NCBI GenBank assembly: GCA_944322965.1
Contig: CALUQR010000011.1
Coordinates: 1 to 48,067 of the forward strand
Direction: 5' to 3'
DNA: 48,067 nucleotides
Origin: Vulcanimicrobiota bacterium
GTDB lineage: Bacteria; Vulcanimicrobiota; Xenobia; Xenobiales; Xenobiaceae
Shown here piece by piece: positions 42,539 through 48,067 of the stretch. Positions within the stretch are counted from its first letter, which is position 1; each line of letters opens with the position of its first letter. The notes under the pieces are model-generated. The model was given only the letters and a program-made list of their open reading frames with translations. It searched no databases and was not told where the DNA came from. Position numbers and translations under genes: made by a program.

Positions 42539-44917
42539 CGTCTCTTTCCTCTCTAGTTTAGGTTGAGATTTTAGGGCCGGATCCTCCTCCCGCTTAGGGG
42601 CGGCGGAATCTGGCGCCAATTCTAAGTACTTATAACGCGGTTTAAAGAGGCGCAAGCGCAGGGCGTTGCTGACTACGCTCACCGAACTAAAACTCATAGC
42701 CGCGGCCGCCAACATGGGATTGAGGCTCCAACCCCAGAGGGGATAGAAGAGGCCGGCCGCTACCGGGATACTCAAGCCATTATAGATTAAAGCCCAGAAG
42801 AGATTCTGGCGGATATTGCCCACCACCGCCCGGCTCAGTTGGATAGTAGTCACTACGTCTAAGAGATCGCTCTTCATTAAGACGACGTCGGCGGCCTCTA
42901 TGGCTACCTCCGTACCTGCGCCAATAGCTAAGCCCACCTCCGCCCGGGCCAGAGCCGGGGCGTCGTTAATGCCGTCGCCCACCATGGCCACGCGCTTACC
43001 CTGGGCCTGCAACTCCCGAATCTGAGCTTCCTTATCCTGGGGCAAGAGCTGAGCTACGACGTGCTCAATCCCCGCCCGTTGGGCTATAGCTCGCGCCGTC
43101 TCCTTATTATCGCCCGTCAAAAGGACGACCTCTAAACCCAAAGCCTTCAATTCCGCTACCGCCCGTCTACTGTGGGGCTTCAAAGTATCGGCTAAACTCA
43201 AAAGACCTGCTAATTGTTGATTATGCAATAAATAGAGGGCGGTTTGGCCCTGGGAGGCTAACTTTTGGGCCAAGGGGGCTAGAGGGTTGGGGAGGCCCTC
43301 TTCCTCTAAGAGGCGGGCGTTACCTATAGCTAAGCGGACGTCATCCCATTGGGCCTCTAAGCCCCAGCCGGGGCGCTGGCGGAAATTTTGGAGTTCTACT
43401 AAGGGGAGGGAGCGCTCTTGGGCTAAGTGGAGGATAGCTTGGCCTAAGGGATGTTCTGATAAGCGCTCTAAGGAGGCGGCCCAACTTAAGAGTTGAGCTT
43501 CCGTAAAGGGGGTTTGGGGATAGAGGCCGTGGACTTGGAGTTGGCCGCTAGTTACGGTGCCCGTCTTATCTAAGACTACGCAATCTACTTGGCCCGTAAT
43601 TTCTAAGGCTTGGGCCGACTTAAATAAGATGCCTTGACTAGCCGCTCGGCCCGTACCGACCATAATGGCGGTGGGGGTGGCTAAGCCCAAAGCGCAGGGG
43701 CAGGAGATGACTAAGACGGCGATGGCCATAGAGAGGGACCAGGAGAGACTGGCCCCGCTCCCTAGCCAGAGAAGGCCGCTTAAGAGGGCGAGACCGATAA
43801 CGACGGGCACAAAGATCCCGCTGATGCGGTCCGCTAAGCGAGAGATGGGGGCCTTAGAGGAGCTGGCCTCTTCTACTAACTGAATGATCTGGGCTAAAGT
43901 CGTATCTTGGCCCACGCGCGTAGCTCGCATGACGAAGTGGCCGCCGCTATTTAAGGTGGCGCCCGTCACCTGCTGGCCGACGCCCTTCTCTTGGGGCAAG
44001 CTCTCGCCCGTTAAGGCCGACTCGTCTAAGATACCGTAACCTTTAGTAATGACCCCGTCGACCGGGACCTTCTCGCCCGTCTTGACTACTAAGAGCTGGC
44101 CCACTTGGACTTGGGAGAGCGGAATAGACTCTTCCGAGCCGTCCTCTAATTGGAGGGTCGCCTGGGGAGGGGCCAGCGCCAAAAGTTTAGAGATAGCCTG
44201 CGAAGTCTGCCCTTTGGCTCTAGCCTCTAAGAATTTGCCCAAAGAGATGAGGGTCAAGATGGTAGCCGCACAGTCGAAATAGAGATTGTGGAAGGCGGCG
44301 TGCAATAACTCCCACTCGCCTCTGGGGGCGGCCCAGGCCATAAGGCAGAGGCCGTACAAGCTAAAGAGGAAGGCGGCGCCCGAACCTAAGGCGATGAGCG
44401 AGTTCATATTGGGAGAGCGCCGGACTAAGGCCTCGAAACCGTTACTGAAGTAACGCCTATTTAAGACTAAGACGGGGACGGTCAGTAAGAATTGGATTAA
44501 AGCCTCGAGGAGCGAATTTTTAGGATCGTACCCCCCGGGGGGTAAGGGCCAACCGCTCATAGGGGCCATAGCCAGATAGAAGAGGGGGAGGGTAAAGAGA
44601 ATGGAACCCACTAACCTCCGCCAAGCCTCTCGGTGTTCCTTTTGGGGGGAGTCCTCGGAAGTGGGGGCGGGCGCCGGGCGGCCGGGCTGGTCGGGAACCT
44701 TTAACTGGGCCCCGTAGCCGGCCTTCTCGATGGCTTCCACAATAGTCTGGGGAGAGATCTTTTGGGGGGCGCAATGGACGCGCATAGAGTTAGTGAGGAG
44801 GTTAACTTGGACCTCAGCTACCCCCTCCAAAGGGGCTACGCTCCTCTCTACGCGACTGGAGCAGGCGGCGCAACTCATGCCGCTCACCGCAAAGTCTATC
44901 CACTCTAAGCGCTCCAT
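42332..44917 (-). CDS. copA: copper-translocating P-type ATPase with C-terminal CopZ-like domain
   Basis: The 861-residue exporter begins with a metal-binding HMA domain (FAVSGMSCAACSSRVERSVA, Cys16 and Cys19). The P1B-1 core follows: SPNMNSLIALGSGAAF, the TGES actuator loop (ALTGESLPQEKG), VISCPCALGLATPTAIMVGT with the CPC ion site, phosphorylated DKTGTVTSG, SEHPLGQAI and MVGDGINDAPALARA. After the last helix comes a 40-residue charged linker and a second HMA domain (IEGMMCAHCQKAVQKALQSV) at the very C-terminus, which is uncommon; such a domain is normally the separate chaperone CopZ. It lies 9 bp after the Zn/Cd ATPase gene, same operon. It exports Cu(I) from the cytoplasm. Confidence 0.94.
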   Translation of the reverse strand: MERLEWIDFAVSGMSCAACSSRVERSVAPLEGVAEVQVNLLTNSMRVHCAPQKISPQTIVEAIEKAGYGAQLKVPDQPGRPAPAPTSEDSPQKEHREAWRRLVGSILFTLPLFYLAMAPMSGWPLPPGGYDPKNSLLEALIQFLLTVPVLVLNRRYFSNGFEALVRRSPNMNSLIALGSGAAFLFSLYGLCLMAWAAPRGEWELLHAAFHNLYFDCAATILTLISLGKFLEARAKGQTSQAISKLLALAPPQATLQLEDGSEESIPLSQVQVGQLLVVKTGEKVPVDGVITKGYGILDESALTGESLPQEKGVGQQVTGATLNSGGHFVMRATRVGQDTTLAQIIQLVEEASSSKAPISRLADRISGIFVPVVIGLALLSGLLWLGSGASLSWSLSMAIAVLVISCPCALGLATPTAIMVGTGRAASQGILFKSAQALEITGQVDCVVLDKTGTVTSGQLQVHGLYPQTPFTEAQLLSWAASLERLSEHPLGQAILHLAQERSLPLVELQNFRQRPGWGLEAQWDDVRLAIGNARLLEEEGLPNPLAPLAQKLASQGQTALYLLHNQQLAGLLSLADTLKPHSRRAVAELKALGLEVVLLTGDNKETARAIAQRAGIEHVVAQLLPQDKEAQIRELQAQGKRVAMVGDGINDAPALARAEVGLAIGAGTEVAIEAADVVLMKSDLLDVVTTIQLSRAVVGNIRQNLFWALIYNGLSIPVAAGLFYPLWGWSLNPMLAAAAMSFSSVSVVSNALRLRLFKPRYKYLELAPDSAAPKREEDPALKSQPKLERKETMSTYTLKIEGMMCAHCQKAVQKALQSVPGVQEVQVDLEGKKATVQAAEGVAPESLEAAVTEAGYEVVK

Positions 44918-44926
44918 TACTTGCCT

Positions 44927-47233
44927 CTACTTTCTTAAAGCCCGCAGGCCGTTAGCTACTACCAGTAAAGCCGCCCCTACGTCGGCAAAGACCGCCATCC
45001 ACATCGTAGTCTGACCGGCTAAGGTCAGGATGAAGAAGACCGCTTTGATCCCCAAGGCCAGAGCGATATTCTGGACTACGATGGCGTAGGTAGAGCGCGA
45101 GAGGAGGATGAAGCGCGGAATCTTGCGCAAGTCGTCGTCCATAAGGGCTATATCCGCCGTCTCGATCGCCGTATCCGTACCCCCGCCCGCCATAGCGAAA
45201 CCGATATTAGCTCGGGCCAGCGCGGGAGAGTCGTTGATGCCATCGCCCACCATCCCCACGTGGTTGCCCTGGGACTCTAACTTCTCGACGACCGCCAACT
45301 TGTCCCCCGGTAAGAGGTTACTCTGGTAATCGTCTACCCCCACCTCTTTAGCCACGCGCTGGGCGGTATGGTCGTTGTCGCCCGTGAGCATTAAAGTCTT
45401 GACCCCCAACTTCTTGAGCTCTTGAATGGCCTCCAAACTGCTCTCTTTGGGGGTGTCGGCCACCGCCAAGACGCCCTGGGGGCCATGCTCGTTGACTAAG
45501 GCCACTACGCTCTTACCCTCCTTCTCTAAGGGGAAGATCTTACTCTCCAGCTCCTTAGAGCAGAGCTTCAGCTCCTCGACCAGACGATGGCTACCCAAGT
45601 ACCACTGCTGGCCCTTAATCTTGCCCCCCACGCCGCGGCCATTGTAATTCTGGAAATCCTGGACCTGATAGAGGGGAAGAGCGCTCTCCTGAGCGTGCTG
45701 AGCGATAGCCTTAGAGACGGGATGGTCGGAATAGGAAGCTAAACTGCTAGCCAGACTCTGGGCCTGCTGGTCGGGAAGGGGACTGAGATTGAGAAAGTCG
45801 GTCTGCTGGGGCTGGCCCTTAGTGATAGTACCCGTCTTATCTAAAGCGATCCAATTTAAGAGGCGACCCTGCTCTAAGAAGCTACCCCCCTTCACCAAGA
45901 CCCCGCCCTTGGCCGCCGCCGCCATGCCGCTCACAATACTGACCGGCGTAGAGATGACCAAGGCGCAGGGACAACCGATGACCAAGATAACCAGAGCCTT
46001 ATAGATAGAATCCGCCCAACTACTACCCAAGACTAAGGGGGGAACGAGGGCCATAAGGACCGCCAAAATGAAGATGGCCGGGGTATAATACTGGGCGAAG
46101 ACGTCCACAAAGCGTTGAATGGGAGCCTTCGTATTCTGGGCCTCTTCCACCGCCCGAATGATCTTGGCTACCGTCGACTCGCTAGACTTAGTCTTGACCT
46201 CATACTCTAAAGCCCCATCCTGATTGATCGTGCCCGCATAAAGATAGTCGCCCTGGCTCTTCTCTTTAGGCAGACTCTCGCCCGTAATGGGAGCCTGATT
46301 GACCGTCGACTGGCCGCTCAAGACGACCCCGTCTAAAGCGATCTTCTCGCCCGGACGGACCCGAACCTTATCGCCCAAACGAACCGCCTCCAAAGGCTTC
46401 TCCACCCAATTCTTACCGTCCCAGACCGTAGCCGTAGGCGGGGTCAAATCGACTAACTCCTTGACCGCCTGGCGGGCCTTATCTAAAGCCTTAGCCTCAA
46501 TAGCCTCCGCCACATTGAAGAGGACCATCACCATGGCCGCCTCCGGATACTGGCCAATTAAGACCGCCCCCGTTACTGCCACCGCCATCAGAGCGTTAAT
46601 ATTTAAATGGCCGTGGATTAAAGCCGACCAGCCCTTCTTGTAAGTCTTAAAACCGCTCAGGAAGATGGAGATCACGGCCAAAGCCAAGGCCAAATAGAGA
46701 GACCACTCACCTGGGAGACGCTGCCACTCGTGGGCTAAATGGAACCCCTCCGCGGCGCCGGCCAAGAGTAGTGCTACCGCTAACTTCTGCCAGGGGATCT
46801 CAATAGGCTTTAAATTGACCTTACTATCCGCCGTCAAGATCTGAGGGGTCATGTCGATAGCCTGCAGAGCCTGCACTATGGGCTCCGTCGAACCCAAATG
46901 GTGGTCGACTATCAAAAGGCGCGGACCTAACTTGAAGGTTAAATCGTCGATCCCCTCAATCTTAGCTAACTCCTGACGGATTAAGGCCTCTTCCATAGGA
47001 CAGTCCATATTGACGATCCTATAAATAGCCCGCGTAGGCGAGGCCGTAGCTAATAAAGCCGGATCGATGGCGTCGGCCTTGGTCTGCGCTCCCTCCGCCT
47101 TATCGTCTTTATGTTCATGATGCTCACAATGTTCATGAGGATCGCGCCGTTCGCGCTGATGCTCGCTTTCTCCATGCTCATGCCCGTGCGCGCAAGCACA
47201 GCCGCTCTTTTTATTTATTTCTAACTGACTCAT
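44927..47233 (-). CDS. zinc/cadmium/lead-exporting P-type ATPase with His-rich N-terminus
   Basis: The 768-residue P1B-2 ATPase has a His/Cys-rich tail (CACAHGHEHGESEHQRE, DPHEHCEHHEH). A ferredoxin-like domain follows with a degenerate metal motif (IVNMDCPMEEALIRQELAKI; the second Cys of CxxC is replaced). The core has ITGESLPKEKS, VIGCPCALVISTPVSIVSGM, DKTGTITKG, SDHPVSKAIA and VGDGINDSPALARANIG. CPCALVIST and the ending are typical of Zn/Cd/Pb exporters (ZntA/CadA group). It is the first gene of the operon with copA. GAGGAG lies about 12 nt before the ATG. A MerR-type promoter is found upstream, so expression is probably metal-induced. Confidence 0.93.
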   Translation of the reverse strand: MSQLEINKKSGCACAHGHEHGESEHQRERRDPHEHCEHHEHKDDKAEGAQTKADAIDPALLATASPTRAIYRIVNMDCPMEEALIRQELAKIEGIDDLTFKLGPRLLIVDHHLGSTEPIVQALQAIDMTPQILTADSKVNLKPIEIPWQKLAVALLLAGAAEGFHLAHEWQRLPGEWSLYLALALAVISIFLSGFKTYKKGWSALIHGHLNINALMAVAVTGAVLIGQYPEAAMVMVLFNVAEAIEAKALDKARQAVKELVDLTPPTATVWDGKNWVEKPLEAVRLGDKVRVRPGEKIALDGVVLSGQSTVNQAPITGESLPKEKSQGDYLYAGTINQDGALEYEVKTKSSESTVAKIIRAVEEAQNTKAPIQRFVDVFAQYYTPAIFILAVLMALVPPLVLGSSWADSIYKALVILVIGCPCALVISTPVSIVSGMAAAAKGGVLVKGGSFLEQGRLLNWIALDKTGTITKGQPQQTDFLNLSPLPDQQAQSLASSLASYSDHPVSKAIAQHAQESALPLYQVQDFQNYNGRGVGGKIKGQQWYLGSHRLVEELKLCSKELESKIFPLEKEGKSVVALVNEHGPQGVLAVADTPKESSLEAIQELKKLGVKTLMLTGDNDHTAQRVAKEVGVDDYQSNLLPGDKLAVVEKLESQGNHVGMVGDGINDSPALARANIGFAMAGGGTDTAIETADIALMDDDLRKIPRFILLSRSTYAIVVQNIALALGIKAVFFILTLAGQTTMWMAVFADVGAALLVVANGLRALRK

Positions 47234-47308
47234 ACTTAGTTAGCTCTCCTCATCTCGTTCCTCTACCGAGAGGGGAACTTGAATGGACAACCTTTAACGT
47301 CCACCGTC

Positions 47309-47339
47309 ACCATAAACCCTATAGCGAGTATAGAGTCAA
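47309..47339 (-). promoter_or_regulatory. MerR-type metal-responsive promoter of the P-type ATPase operon
   Basis: On the minus strand TTGACT (47339-47334) and TATGGT (47314-47309) are separated by 19 bp, the over-long spacer typical of promoters activated by MerR-family regulators. The spacer holds a dyad, ACTCTATA and TATAGGGT, with one mismatch. The gene lies 76 bp downstream. The regulator gene is not in the window. Confidence 0.7.
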
Positions 47340-47391
47340 TATGCCTTTATTCGGGGCGGCCATAGGCTGCCCTGAATAAAGGCATATTGAC
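47335..47391. repeat. 57-nt palindrome overlapping the -35 hexamer
   Basis: Arms GTCAATATGCCTTTATTC and GAATAAAGGCATATTGAC are perfect for 18 bases and continue into an imperfect GGGCGGCC/GGCTGCCC inner stem. One arm end overlaps the promoter's TTGAC. It directly borders heptamer repeats, as the palindrome at 14379-14434 does. Confidence 0.8.
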
Positions 47392-48067
47392 TAATGCGGA
47401 ATTCGTAATTCGTAATTCGGAGAGCCGCCTGGCGGCGGCAATTAGGAATTCGGAGTGCGTAATTAGGAATTAGGGGGAGCGTGACGAGGGGAAGGGGTGG
47501 CTCTAACTTTGGTTTCAGCTGTGGGTAAAGGGCGAGATGACAGTGAGTTAGTTGCTGGCGAGTTCTGTAGGTTGCTTGGCTGGGGCAGGGATAATGCGTA
47601 GTTCGGAATTCGTAATGCGGAATTGGAGGGGCGCGGCGAGTATGAGGTCGCGGCTCTAACTTTTGTTTCGGCAGGACTTAAGGGCGAGATAGCTGGGAAA
47701 GTGATCGGCTGATTCCGCAGGTAGCTTGGCTAGGGGGAAAATCGCTGAGGGCGTGCGGCGCGCCGCGGTCCACTTGGACAAACGTCCTAAAGGCCTCATT
47801 CCGGGAACAGAACACAAATCTAAGACCTGAGCGCCAGAACCAAAGCGCCAAGAAGGCTGTGAAACTGCCAACGATTCTCCTGTATGCTCAGCTATTCCCG
47901 GATCCGCTAAGCCATTAACAAAAGCCATTTAACTCCGAATTACGCACTAAGCATTCCGAATTGCCGCTTTCGGCGGCTAGCGCATTCCGCATTAGACTAA
48001 AGGCAGTGCAACTGCCAACGATTCTTCCATAAGCTCAGCTATTCCCGGATCCGCCAAGCCACTAACA
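47392..48067. repeat. terminal repeat island with three element copies, running off the window
   Basis: Heptamer arrays lie at 47392-47475, 47592-47625 and 47932-47996. Forward dispersed-element copies lie at 47501-47590 (left half only), 47654-47930 (complete) and 48001-48067 (right end only, reaching the window edge). A 90-codon minus-strand frame (47656-47928) crosses one copy and is not supported as a gene. Confidence 0.82.

Noticed and set aside
47656-47928. A 90-codon minus-strand frame starting MAFVNGLADPGIAEH, similar to the one at 14063
   Set aside because: Shared start residues reflect the repeat itself. The frame is not kept across the other copies (8459, 12959, 32336, 33836), which carry early stops.

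Overview
The window joins two unlike pieces of DNA. Bases 1 to about 8,175 look like part of a mobile or defence region from a Firmicute-like bacterium: a minus-strand restriction-type cassette made of a SNF2-type helicase, a DUF4391 protein, a small HEPN-like protein, a type III (beta-class) DNA methyltransferase and a DUF1016/YhcG nuclease cut by the left edge. The helicase is split by a 1,699-bp AT-richer insert flanked by a 5-bp direct repeat. The helicase then stops abruptly near 8,175-8,185, where a different, more GC-rich genome begins. This boundary is either a contig chimera or a recent transfer edge; the sequence alone cannot decide.

From about 8.18 kb to the end, the DNA belongs to a diderm (outer-membrane, LPS-bearing) and probably anaerobic bacterium. 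The evidence is an LptD/OstA protein, Lnt, two GT9 heptosyltransferase-like enzymes with a GT2 enzyme, a B12-dependent (oxygen-independent) ribonucleotide reductase and a radical-SAM SPL-like protein. I do not recognise the species. Its intergenic regions carry arrays of a degenerate heptamer (around GGAATTC, GTAATTA, GGAATGC), small GCCGCC/GGCGGC hairpins, and about ten full or partial copies of a dispersed element of roughly 200-280 bp. None of these occurs in the first 8 kb.

Layout of the right part: 8.4-11.7 kb is a decaying zone with a frameshifted dnaB remnant, a GNAT gene with one in-frame stop and an IS256-type transposase with one in-frame stop, all embedded in repeats. 11.7-14 kb has a flavodoxin, a nitroreductase and the radical-SAM gene. 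14.4-21.5 kb has nrdJ behind a structured leader, a two-zinc-ribbon Tim44-like protein, a MATE exporter and a dihydropyrimidinase/hydantoinase. 21.7-26.6 kb has aspS and three glycosyltransferases. 26.8-32.1 kb is a plus-strand operon with an HD hydrolase, a type IIA topoisomerase A and B pair and a DUF2752 protein. 32.4-34.8 kb has an Rpn-family nuclease and a YkuE-like phosphoesterase between repeat islands. 34.9-42.3 kb has two MFS transporters, lptD, a lipoprotein and lnt. 42.3-47.2 kb is a metal-export operon: a Zn/Cd-type and a Cu-type P-type ATPase. The Cu ATPase carries a fused CopZ domain with its own possible internal start, and the operon is preceded by a MerR-type promoter with a 19-bp spacer.

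The most unusual signals are the repeat system, which supplies the last codons and stop codons of several genes and borders two 56-57-nt palindromes; the cleanly inserted 1.7-kb element without a transposase; the CopA-CopZ fusion with an internal start; and the structured nrdJ leader. No tRNA, rRNA or CRISPR array was seen.
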